From positions 1-14,612 of the forward strand of contig CAYVTD010000054.1 of assembly GCA_964454445.1 (NCBI GenBank): 14,612 bases of DNA, read 5' to 3'. The stretch comes from CAYVTD01 sp964454445. GTDB taxonomy: Bacteria; Bacteroidota; Ignavibacteria; Kapaibacteriales; UBA2268. This document shows, one piece after another, positions 7,748 to 14,368 of the stretch (positions are counted from its first letter, which is position 1; each line of letters starts with the position of its first letter). Both the position numbers and the translations under genes were made by a program. The notes beneath the pieces are model-generated. The model ran no database searches. It saw only the letters and a list, made by a program, of their open reading frames with translations, and was not told where the DNA came from.

Positions 7748-7803
7748 AATGCCGAATTAAACTGCAGGTAGGTAAAAAGAATACTTGTAATTAGTTCGGC
7801 ATT
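7748..7803 (+). terminator. Inverted repeat downstream of sodB
   Basis: AATGCCGAATTAA (7748-7760) can pair with TTAGTTCGGCATT (7791-7803) over all 13 positions in RNA, with one G-U pair, around a 30-base loop. T residues follow (TTTT with the last arm bases, then TTAATG). It is a possible terminator for sodB or a leader element of clpB. The long loop and weak T-tract make the role uncertain. Confidence 0.4.
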
Positions 7804-7843
7804 TTGTTAATGAATAATATTTCCAACAATTTTTTTTAGAATT

Positions 7844-9169
7844 ATGCCCGAAGAAAAAACTAAAGAAGCGATAAAAAAAGAAATCGAAGAAGTCGAAAAA
7901 AAACTCCAAGATTTGAAAACACAAAGAGCATTGCTCAAGGATTCCTGGCAAAGCGAAAAGAATTTGCTACAAAGCGTTAGCAGCTACAAGGAACAAATTG
8001 ATAAATTAAAATATCAGGCTGAAATCCTCGAGCGCAGTGGCGATCTTGCAAAAGTTGCCGAAATCCGCTATGGAAAAATACTTGAGCTGGAAAAAAAGAT
8101 TGAAGCGGTGAACAAAAAGCTCAATAACAAGGCTACAAAAATACTTAAAGAGAATGTTGATGCCGATGATATTGCAGAAATTGTAGCCAAATGGACAGGC
8201 ATCCCCGTGCAAAGAATGCTCGAGTCTGAGCGGGAAAAGCTGGTCAAGATGGAGGAACGCATCCACAAAAGGCTTATTAATCAGAATGAAGCCGTAACGG
8301 CTGTTTCTAACGCCATCAGACGTTCGAGAGCGGGCTTGCAAGATGCAAATCGTCCTATCGGCTCATTTATTTTTCTTGGTTCGACAGGAATTGGCAAAAC
8401 TGAAATGGCTCGCGCTCTGGCAGAGTTTCTTTTCGACGACGAGAATGCTTTGATACGCCTTGATATGAGCGAATACATGGAAAAGTTTTCGGTCTCACGC
8501 CTTATTGGTGCGCCTCCGGGCTATGTCGGCTATGAAGAGGGAGGACAATTAACTGAAGCAGTTCGACAAAAACAGTATGCTGTGATCCTGCTCGATGAAA
8601 TCGAAAAGGCAAATAAAGATGTTTTTAATGTGCTTTTGCAAGTGCTCGACGAAGGACATTTGACCGACGGAAAAGGAAGAACTGTTAATTTCAAAAATAC
8701 TATTGTTATTATGACTTCCAATCTCGGCTCGGAGATCATTCAAGAGCGACTTTCAAAGATTAACGGCGAAAATCGTGACGATATAATCAACAGTATTCGC
8801 GGAAACATAATCGATTTGTTACGAAAAACAATGCGTCCCGAGTTTTTAAACAGAGTGGACGAAATTTTACTGTTTAAACCGTTAACTTCGAACGAAATAA
8901 AACAAATTGCCAAATTGCAACTATCGGCTCTCGAAGCAAAATTATTGAGCAAAGGAATTAAACTAAAAGTAAGCGAAGGAGCTTTAGATTGGCTTTCAAA
9001 AATAGGCTATGACATTTCTTATGGCGCCAGACCTTTGAAAAGGGCTATCCAGAAAAAAATTGCCGACCCGCTTGCTATTAAATTGCTCGATGGCAGCTTC
9101 TCAAGTGGTAACAAAATCTTGATAGAAGAAGGAAAAAACGGCGACTTCATCTTTTTGACAATTATTTAA
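7844..9169 (+). CDS. clpB: Half-length ClpB: M-domain coiled coil plus second AAA+ module
   Basis: This 441-residue protein matches the C-terminal half of ClpB, the disaggregase that works with DnaK. Residues 1-95 form a coiled coil like the later part of the ClpB M-domain (LERSGDLAKVAEIRYGKI). ADDIAEIVAKWTGIPVQRML (107-126) is the usual linker into NBD2. NBD2 is complete: Walker A GSTGIGKT (179-186, Ser where Pro is usual), pore loop GYVGY (226-230), Walker B VILLDE (247-252), sensor-1 Asn293, arginine finger Arg337 in EFLNRVDE and sensor-2 Arg397 in GARPLKR. The N-domain, NBD1 and first M-domain part are missing. The frame has a stop at 7811, and nothing in 7718-7843 resembles NBD1, so this is not a visible frameshift. 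No Shine-Dalgarno site precedes ATG 7844. It may be half of a split ClpB with a partner elsewhere, or a stand-alone unfoldase; decay is less likely, since every motif is intact. Confidence 0.88.
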   Translation: MPEEKTKEAIKKEIEEVEKKLQDLKTQRALLKDSWQSEKNLLQSVSSYKEQIDKLKYQAEILERSGDLAKVAEIRYGKILELEKKIEAVNKKLNNKATKILKENVDADDIAEIVAKWTGIPVQRMLESEREKLVKMEERIHKRLINQNEAVTAVSNAIRRSRAGLQDANRPIGSFIFLGSTGIGKTEMARALAEFLFDDENALIRLDMSEYMEKFSVSRLIGAPPGYVGYEEGGQLTEAVRQKQYAVILLDEIEKANKDVFNVLLQVLDEGHLTDGKGRTVNFKNTIVIMTSNLGSEIIQERLSKINGENRDDIINSIRGNIIDLLRKTMRPEFLNRVDEILLFKPLTSNEIKQIAKLQLSALEAKLLSKGIKLKVSEGALDWLSKIGYDISYGARPLKRAIQKKIADPLAIKLLDGSFSSGNKILIEEGKNGDFIFLTII

Positions 9170-9233
9170 ATGATTTTAAATCAATCCCATTTTCTGTCTA
9201 AAACGGAAATAATTGTGAGGACTCTTTTTTCGT

Positions 9234-9378
9234 AAACCTTGAGGCTGTCTCAAAAGGATTATTTTTTATATAATTTGTCAGACAAAGATGCCTAACCCCC
9301 TAGAAACAATGGAATTTGGTAGAACAGACATCCTTGTCTGTTCGAGGTAATGCTGCTTATGAGACAGCCTCAAGGTTT
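9234..9378. mobile_element. MITE-like element with 23-bp terminal inverted repeats
   Basis: The left end AAACCTTGAGGCTGTCTCA (9234-9252) is the exact reverse complement of the right end (9360-9378). With four more bases inward on each side the match is 22 of 23 (9234-9256 and 9356-9378). The element spans 145 bp and holds no coding sequence. GAGGCTGTCTCAAAAG resembles ends of insertion sequences I have seen in Bacteroidota, but I cannot name a family. No clear target-site duplication is visible. It fills most of the 352-base space between clpB and the VWA-OmpA gene. A long-range transcription terminator is the main alternative. Confidence 0.55.
9279..9340. repeat. Nested inverted repeats inside the MITE-like element
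   Basis: CAGACAAAGATG (9279-9290) and CATCCTTGTCTG (9329-9340) are complementary at 11 of 12 positions. Each arm also overlaps a small hairpin of its own. One is TTTGTC-A-GACAAA at 9274-9286. The other is GAACAGACA (9322-9330) with TGTCTGTTC (9335-9343), a perfect 9-bp stem around the loop TCCT. The strand can therefore fold in two competing ways, which is unusual for plain intergenic DNA. Confidence 0.6.
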
Positions 9379-9506
9379 TATCTGTTTTTTCTTGCTTAAT
9401 AAATCTCAATTTAAGGTATTAATGATCATTTTTTTTGGGGACAGATGCGAATTCACTAATAAAATACGGCTTGATTTTTGCTAATTGCAAGGTAGTATTG
9501 TCAATC

Positions 9507-9513
9507 AGAGGAA
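9507..9513 (+). promoter_or_regulatory. Ribosome binding site deciding the VWA-OmpA start
   Basis: AGAGGAA lies eight bases before ATG 9522, and this ATG opens directly onto a signal peptide. An in-frame TTG at 9435 would add 29 residues with no conserved character and begins close to the MITE-like element, so it is rejected as the start. Confidence 0.55.
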
Positions 9514-9521
9514 TAAGGAAA

Positions 9522-11417
9522 ATGAAACTGGCGAGAATAAGCATTGTTATTACGCTTGTTTATTTCGTAATCATGTTAGCTAGCGCTTCGACTTTTGCAA
9601 GCGAAAATAAGATATTAGTCAAGGAGTTTACATCATATCAGGAAATTTCCGACAAACAGGAGGCAGTGATAAAATGGGATTTCGAAAATGCCGAATTTGT
9701 AACTGTTAGCGGCAATCCTACCCACTACAAACCTAAAGATAAGATAGAAATCAAAGCTTCTGCCTCTACTGTAATAGAGATTTTTGCTTATACTTCCTCA
9801 GCAGATTTTATATCTCTAAAATCATATATATACAAGCCTGGTAAAAGTGATTACTCTTTTGTTAGAAAAGGTCCTACCTTGTCTCCTTATGACGAAATGC
9901 AATCATCTTATTTGGAATCATCTTTTTTAAATGGTAGCATATCAAGTAAATTGGCTCAACCACCCTATTCATTGAAAATAATGCGTTTGAAGCTAAAAGA
10001 TCCTGTCAACAAGGATTATTTTGTACATTCGCTCATTCTCGATAGATTTGGTAATAACGTAAGTGGCTTAAAAAACTCTGATAAATCTATAAAATGGTTT
10101 GCTGATTTTCGTTGTTTAGATAGCTCTGAAGATGCACAAATAACCGAAACTGTCAATAATTTCAAAGAGATCAACCGCATCCAAACTGACGATGCAATCG
10201 ATTTGTCGATAATAATTGATAATTCTTCTTCAGCTGAATCTAATCAAGAAGTGTTCGGTTATTTAAAAGAATTCTTTAACTTGCTTTCGCGAAATGACAA
10301 TGTAATGTTGTCGTATTTTAATCACGATTACGAGAATCTTTTTCCATTAACCTCATCTTATGATGCGCCTAATCAACTCGACGCAAGCTATATACCACCC
10401 CCGTCGGGTATGAATTCGCTCTACAAAGCGCTTTTTAAAGGCATTACCGAGTTAAAAAGTAGCAACAAAAAAGCTATCATTTTATTGACTTACATGTCTG
10501 ACAATTCTTCAATTATTTACACAGCCAACGATGCCGCAAATCTTGCTCTTTCAAAGGAATTACCAATTTATATCGTTGGTATCGGCGATGCTGTCGATAG
10601 TTATGCACTTCAATATATAACAACACTTACCGGAGGCAAGTTCTATCATCTTTTTAATGGAGATATAGCTAAAATACCAGAAATATTGCGAGAAATAGCT
10701 TATGCACAAAAGGCATATTATGAAGTCGAGCTTGCCATTCCTATGCACTTTCTAACTTGCAGCAAGATGGATATGGGCCTTTCTGTCATCATAGATGGCA
10801 ATATAGCAAAAGATAATACTGATATCGTAGAGAAACCCCTGATACAGTACTCGCAGTATCAGATCGTTGCTGCATTTGACGAGAATAGCACCCGACTAAC
10901 AGAAGAATACAAGTCTATCATTGTTTCCATCGCGAAAGCGCTAACCGACAATCCATCGGCTGTTATTGAATTAATAGGCAATACTGGCTTAAACGAGAGG
11001 GATCCAGGAGAAAGAATTGCAATGGCAAGGGCAGAGACCGTAAAAAATGAAATAATGGCTTATGGGGTTTCACCTAATCAAATAAAGGTGCGTTCCGAAG
11101 GGTCAGCCCGTCCAAGATATTATCTGGAAATGTTAGAGTGGCAGCGAAAGCTCAATCGCCGGGTCGAAGTTCGCTGGCTCTATTCTTCGATGCTTCCTTA
11201 TGAAATCCTTGCTGAAAAGACAGAGACCGAGCAAGATGCAATAGAAAAAACAGATGCCTGGGAAAAGCGCGGGCAAATGGCATATTATGAGCGCTATCTC
11301 GATAATGGCAACATTATGTATAGAATAAAAATATGGGGTTTCCGCACTTTGTCTGAAGCTCAACAAGCTTCCGAATTGCTAAAAAAGAAATACAATATTA
11401 AGCCGCAGGTTCAATAA
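9522..11417 (+). CDS. Secreted VWA-OmpA envelope protein with SPOR-like tail
   Basis: This protein has 631 residues from the chosen ATG. A signal peptide (about 1-26, ending ASASTFA) is followed by an Ig-like segment (about 45-92: VIKWDFENAEFVTVSG...ASTVIEIFAY). A poorly conserved region to about 220 comes next, then a von Willebrand A domain (about 226-403) with a MIDAS-like DNSSS (233-237) and LLTYMSD in place of the usual LLTDG. An OmpA C-terminal domain follows (about 445-552: IELIGNTG..., RIAMARAETVKNEIMAYGV, LNRRVEVRW), which should bind peptidoglycan. The last 46 residues (YRIKIWGFRTLSEAQQASELLKKKY) resemble a short SPOR domain, another glycan-binding fold. The protein is probably periplasmic or attached to the outer membrane. 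The VWA domain suggests metal-dependent protein binding, but the partner is unknown. A 114-base gap separates it from lgt. OmpA and VWA calls are firm; SPOR is tentative. Confidence 0.85.
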   Translation: MKLARISIVITLVYFVIMLASASTFASENKILVKEFTSYQEISDKQEAVIKWDFENAEFVTVSGNPTHYKPKDKIEIKASASTVIEIFAYTSSADFISLKSYIYKPGKSDYSFVRKGPTLSPYDEMQSSYLESSFLNGSISSKLAQPPYSLKIMRLKLKDPVNKDYFVHSLILDRFGNNVSGLKNSDKSIKWFADFRCLDSSEDAQITETVNNFKEINRIQTDDAIDLSIIIDNSSSAESNQEVFGYLKEFFNLLSRNDNVMLSYFNHDYENLFPLTSSYDAPNQLDASYIPPPSGMNSLYKALFKGITELKSSNKKAIILLTYMSDNSSIIYTANDAANLALSKELPIYIVGIGDAVDSYALQYITTLTGGKFYHLFNGDIAKIPEILREIAYAQKAYYEVELAIPMHFLTCSKMDMGLSVIIDGNIAKDNTDIVEKPLIQYSQYQIVAAFDENSTRLTEEYKSIIVSIAKALTDNPSAVIELIGNTGLNERDPGERIAMARAETVKNEIMAYGVSPNQIKVRSEGSARPRYYLEMLEWQRKLNRRVEVRWLYSSMLPYEILAEKTETEQDAIEKTDAWEKRGQMAYYERYLDNGNIMYRIKIWGFRTLSEAQQASELLKKKYNIKPQVQ

Positions 11418-11531
11418 ATTTTGTTTTTTTGTCGATAACAAACAATTCTTTTCCTTCAAAAAAGTTAATTCTATATATTTTTAATCAAAAATAAAAAAAG
11501 TTTTTTGGAAATTTTTTCCTGAAAGGACAAA

Positions 11532-12353
11532 ATGGAATCCTTGTCGGCTTTCAGATGGGATGTATCTCCGGAAATATTTAGTATCGGACCTGTTCATATA
11601 CGTTGGTATGGACTTTTATTTGCACTTGCTTTCATTATCGGCTATCAGCTTTTGTCTTGGATTTTCAAGGTAGAGGCAAAGAACCAAAAAAAGCTCGATT
11701 CATTTACAATACAAATGATAATAGCAACAGTTGCCGGTGCAAGGCTCGGTCATTGCCTTTTCTACAATCCTTTGTATTATTTAAACAACCCCTTGGAGTT
11801 CCTCGCTGTGTGGGAAGGTGGGCTGGCAAGCCATGGCGCTGCTCTGGGCATTATGTTTGCAGTATGGCTATTTTCGATTCGCAATAAAGAATTCTCACTA
11901 TATTGGCTAATGGATAGATTAACAATACCTGTTGCGCTTGCAGCGGCTTTCGTCCGTTTTGGTAACTTTTTCAATTCGGAAATAGTCGGAAGGCCGAGCG
12001 ATCTGCCTTGGGCAGTGATTTTTGTACGAAATCAGCAATTTGTAGATTTATTGCCACGCCACCCTACCCAACTTTATGAGGCATTTTCATATATTATTAT
12101 TTTTATACTGTTGCTCATAATATACAAAAAGTATAAAGAGAAGACGTCGAGCGGATTGCTTGCAGGTCTTTTCCTGACATTGTTGTTTTCAGCACGCTTT
12201 ATCATTGAATATTTCAAGGAATTTCAATCAGCTTTTGAAAACAATTTACCATTGGATATGGGGCAATTGCTTAGCTTGCCGATGATAGCTATTGGAGTTT
12301 ATTTGTTAGTTACGATAAAATCGAGAAACAATCAAAATCGAGCTACACTCTAA
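11532..12353 (+). CDS. lgt: Prolipoprotein diacylglyceryl transferase Lgt
   Basis: This 273-residue inner-membrane enzyme moves a diacylglyceryl group from phosphatidylglycerol to the lipobox cysteine of prolipoproteins, the first step of lipoprotein maturation. Family motifs in order are HIRWYGLLFA (Tyr26), GARLGHCLFY (69-78), EGGLASHGA (95-103, His101 matching E. coli His103), VRFGNFFNSEIVGRPSDLPWAV (141-162, including Arg142 and Asn145 equivalent to E. coli Arg143 and Asn146), RHPTQLYEA (176-184), SARFIIEYFK (Arg222) and MGQLLSLPM (243-251). About seven hydrophobic segments agree with the known fold. ATG 11532 is supported by AAAGGA four bases before it. The gene ends inside the 3' end of the response-regulator gene on the other strand. 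Identification is secure. Confidence 0.97.
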   Translation: MESLSAFRWDVSPEIFSIGPVHIRWYGLLFALAFIIGYQLLSWIFKVEAKNQKKLDSFTIQMIIATVAGARLGHCLFYNPLYYLNNPLEFLAVWEGGLASHGAALGIMFAVWLFSIRNKEFSLYWLMDRLTIPVALAAAFVRFGNFFNSEIVGRPSDLPWAVIFVRNQQFVDLLPRHPTQLYEAFSYIIIFILLLIIYKKYKEKTSSGLLAGLFLTLLFSARFIIEYFKEFQSAFENNLPLDMGQLLSLPMIAIGVYLLVTIKSRNNQNRATL

Positions 12354-13539
12354 TGTAAATATTGCCAATGATAGGATCGGATTTTGTCATTTTGCGAAGA
12401 GTTTCGATTTTTTCTTCTGTAAGTTGAGTACCTGCAGCGACAACTTTCATACCTGCTTCAGTAATAATATTTCGAGAAACCATCATTCTAGGCTCGAGTT
12501 CCTTTTTTTCAATTCTCTTCTCTTTATAACTCGAACCGATACCATTTATGGCGTTATATTGGTCGAGAAAAGCGACAATATTAAAATCATAAATCCGTTT
12601 GGATTCGTGGTCGAGTGCATCCATTGCTTTGCCAACCGACATCTTTTGCTTGACTTGCATCTCCTCGAAATCGAGCGTAACCCTAAGGATTCGTGAACCG
12701 AGCGGTATCTGCCAACCTTTAATCTTTTTTGGTATGCCACTTCCGTCGAAATTCTCGTATAAATGGTAAAGAATGAGGGCAGATTCCTTGAAAACACGGA
12801 AATTGTTTAACAAATTGAAAGCATGTACCGGCACCTGTTCCATCACTTCACCTTTTGGCTGTCCATTGATCATGACAGGTTCGTTAAGATTCCTATCTGG
12901 AAGATAGAGCTTGCCGATATAAGCCATTTCTGCAGCGGCAATAAAAGAATCCCTGTTGATTTTAGATGATGTGTCGAGGACATTTAATAGCCATAAGCCA
13001 GATTCCAATGCAGGTTTTAGGATTTTTTCACTATCAATAATCCTGTTATGTTGTATATTGACAATTAAATCCTTTAGTTTAAATGAGTTGTCGGTAAGTT
13101 CCTTTAATAATATGGCATAATTATTCTTTTCAGTATTCATCAACATATATTGATTTACCATACGAGCTGCATTTCGAAGTTGTGCAATAAGATAATCGAC
13201 CGAAAATGGCTTTGCAATAAAATCGTCGGCGCCTTTTTTAATCACGTTCAGGTTAATCTCTTTGTCATTTGCCGATGTCATTATTATCATATATACCTGA
13301 TTGCATTCAGCATCAGCCCTCACTTTGGAAAGGAGCAATAAGCCATTGATACCAGGTATATTTATATCCGAGATAACAACCATAGGTTTCTTGTGTTTTT
13401 GGATAAATTCCCAGGCATCAAGTCCGTTGCTTTCTTTTATTACCCGAGCGTCAGTAAAAACCCTGCGTATGATACTTTCTAATGTTATCAATACTGTGTC
13501 GTCATCGTCGATTATATAGAATAGTATTCCTTGTTCCAT
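12343..13539 (-). CDS. Response regulator: REC domain with degenerate HD-GYP-like output
   Basis: This 398-residue cytoplasmic protein has an intact receiver domain (1-125): acidic pocket Asp11-Asp13, phospho-acceptor Asp58 in ISDINIPGINGL, Thr88/Ser89 and Lys110 in AKPF. A helical linker leads to a region that aligns with HD-GYP cyclic-di-GMP phosphodiesterases (about 198-330). MAYIGKLYLP stands where HDIGK is expected and YENFDGSGIP where HHE..DGSGYP is expected. IPLGSRILRV and a C-terminal beta-rich tail (RMMVSRNIITEAGMKVVAAGTQL, 351-373) also fit. By hand alignment the metal-binding His and Asp residues are replaced (Ala206-Tyr207, Val236, Leu260-Tyr261, Leu289), so the domain is probably not an active phosphodiesterase. 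It may bind a ligand or a protein instead. No histidine kinase is beside it. The only minus-strand gene, it overlaps lgt by 11 bases at the 3' ends. Confidence 0.85.
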   Translation of the reverse strand: MEQGILFYIIDDDDTVLITLESIIRRVFTDARVIKESNGLDAWEFIQKHKKPMVVISDINIPGINGLLLLSKVRADAECNQVYMIIMTSANDKEINLNVIKKGADDFIAKPFSVDYLIAQLRNAARMVNQYMLMNTEKNNYAILLKELTDNSFKLKDLIVNIQHNRIIDSEKILKPALESGLWLLNVLDTSSKINRDSFIAAAEMAYIGKLYLPDRNLNEPVMINGQPKGEVMEQVPVHAFNLLNNFRVFKESALILYHLYENFDGSGIPKKIKGWQIPLGSRILRVTLDFEEMQVKQKMSVGKAMDALDHESKRIYDFNIVAFLDQYNAINGIGSSYKEKRIEKKELEPRMMVSRNIITEAGMKVVAAGTQLTEEKIETLRKMTKSDPIIGNIYIRV

Positions 13540-13608
13540 CTTTTATACTCTCTACAAAATAAAATTATTACAAAAATCATTTTCTTTCATTAATATTATA
13601 AAAATATC

Positions 13609-13641
13609 AATATACAAATTATATTTTAAATTTTGTATATT
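13609..13641. promoter_or_regulatory. 10-bp inverted repeat, possible operator
   Basis: AATATACAAA (13609-13618) and TTTGTATATT (13632-13641) are perfect reverse complements with a 13-base spacer. This puts matching positions about 23 bases apart, roughly two helical turns, as in a dimeric regulator site. No T-run follows on either strand in the manner of a terminator. In DNA this AT-rich such dyads can arise by chance. Confidence 0.35.
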
Positions 13642-13824
13642 CAGATAAATTTCTGAGCAAAAAATAATAACAAAATGAAAATTTACTGTGATTAAAGGTG
13701 ATTGAAAAAATAATTTATTATTTATTACTTAATGTTTTTTTATAAACAGATGTTTTTTATATTCATTTGGGATTGTTAGCAAACAATGATATTTTTGATA
13801 TTAACAAATTTAGTTCTTCAAAAA

Positions 13825-13830
13825 AAGGAA
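13825..13830 (+). promoter_or_regulatory. Ribosome binding site deciding the macrodomain start
   Basis: AAGGAA six bases before ATG 13837 marks the start. The protein from here (MDKRIELIKGDIT) aligns residue for residue with the start of E. coli YmdB. The in-frame ATG at 13786 would add 17 hydrophobic residues not seen in the family. Confidence 0.65.
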
Positions 13831-13836
13831 ATTGAT

Positions 13837-14361
13837 ATGGATAAGAGAATTGAGCTTATAAAAGGAGACATAACGAAACTCGAAATAGAAGCAATCGTTA
13901 ATGCTGCAAATCGCCAATTAAAAGGTGGTGGCGGTGTCGATGGAGCTATTCATAAAGCTGCTGGTCCGATTATCCACGAAGAATGCATGCGGATAATTCA
14001 AAAAATGGGCGAATGTCCAACAGGCGAATCCTGTATAACAAGCTCCGGCAATATGCCTTCAAAATATGTTATACATACAGTTGGTCCGATTTGGCGTGGC
14101 GGCAAGATGCACGAACCCGAATTGCTTACAAAATCATATAGAAGCGCATTAGAGCTTGCCGTTGAATTTGGCATAAAGGAAATCGCATTTCCTAACATTA
14201 GCACCGGGATTTATTCTTTTCCAAAAGAAACTGCTGCCGACATAGCGCTTAAAGAAACAAATGATTTTCTAAGCGAAAACCCTAAATTTAAAAAGGTCGT
14301 TTTCGTTTGCTTTGATGATGAAAATTATGATATTTACAAGAAAAGAATCAATGAAGAATAA
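13837..14361 (+). CDS. ymdB: Macrodomain protein, YmdB-type O-acetyl-ADP-ribose deacetylase
   Basis: This protein has 174 residues from the chosen start, close to E. coli YmdB (177). It should bind ADP-ribose and hydrolyse O-acetyl-ADP-ribose or mono-ADP-ribose from proteins. Key motifs are intact: GDITKLEIEAIVNAAN (10-25), GGGGVDGAIHKAAGP (30-44), CPTGESCITSSGNMPSKYVIHTVGP (60-84), and the phosphate-binding loop NISTGIYSFP (120-129). Asn25 and Asp35, the equivalents of the YmdB active-site residues, are present at the same numbers. In E. coli YmdB also modulates RNase III, but nothing here shows that role. It is separated by only seven bases from the OstA-like gene, which suggests one transcript. 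No toxin or ADP-ribosyltransferase gene is adjacent. MacroD-type membership is very likely. Confidence 0.92.
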   Translation: MDKRIELIKGDITKLEIEAIVNAANRQLKGGGGVDGAIHKAAGPIIHEECMRIIQKMGECPTGESCITSSGNMPSKYVIHTVGPIWRGGKMHEPELLTKSYRSALELAVEFGIKEIAFPNISTGIYSFPKETAADIALKETNDFLSENPKFKKVVFVCFDDENYDIYKKRINEE

Positions 14362-14368
14362 TTATAAC

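Larger units (their letters stand above)
13540..13836. other. AT-rich divergent intergenic region
   Basis: These 297 bases separate the minus-strand response regulator from the plus-strand macrodomain gene, so promoters for both should lie here. The stretch is extremely rich in A and T. Apart from the inverted repeat at 13609-13641, I see a short direct repeat, GTGATT at 13688-13693 and again at 13698-13703 (ten-base period). I see no convincing -35/-10 or Bacteroidota-type promoter pair and no small gene. Confidence 0.5.

Noticed and set aside
9171..9183. TGATTT-T-AAATCA palindrome right after the clpB stop
   Set aside because: It is short and all A/T-rich, has a one-base centre and is not followed by a T-run, so it is too weak to call a terminator.
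9421..9436. AATGATCATT palindrome followed by a run of T residues
   Set aside because: A palindrome with no loop cannot form a proper terminator hairpin, and it points into the VWA-OmpA gene.
9433..9454. GGGGACAG-type word followed by GCGAATTC, reminiscent of ends seen near REP-associated transposases
   Set aside because: It occurs once, has no partner repeat in the window and no transposase nearby.
13702..13730. TTGAAA with an AT-rich hexamer downstream as a sigma-70 type promoter for the macrodomain gene
   Set aside because: At 16-17 base spacing the -10 candidates match poorly. In DNA this AT-rich, partial matches are expected.
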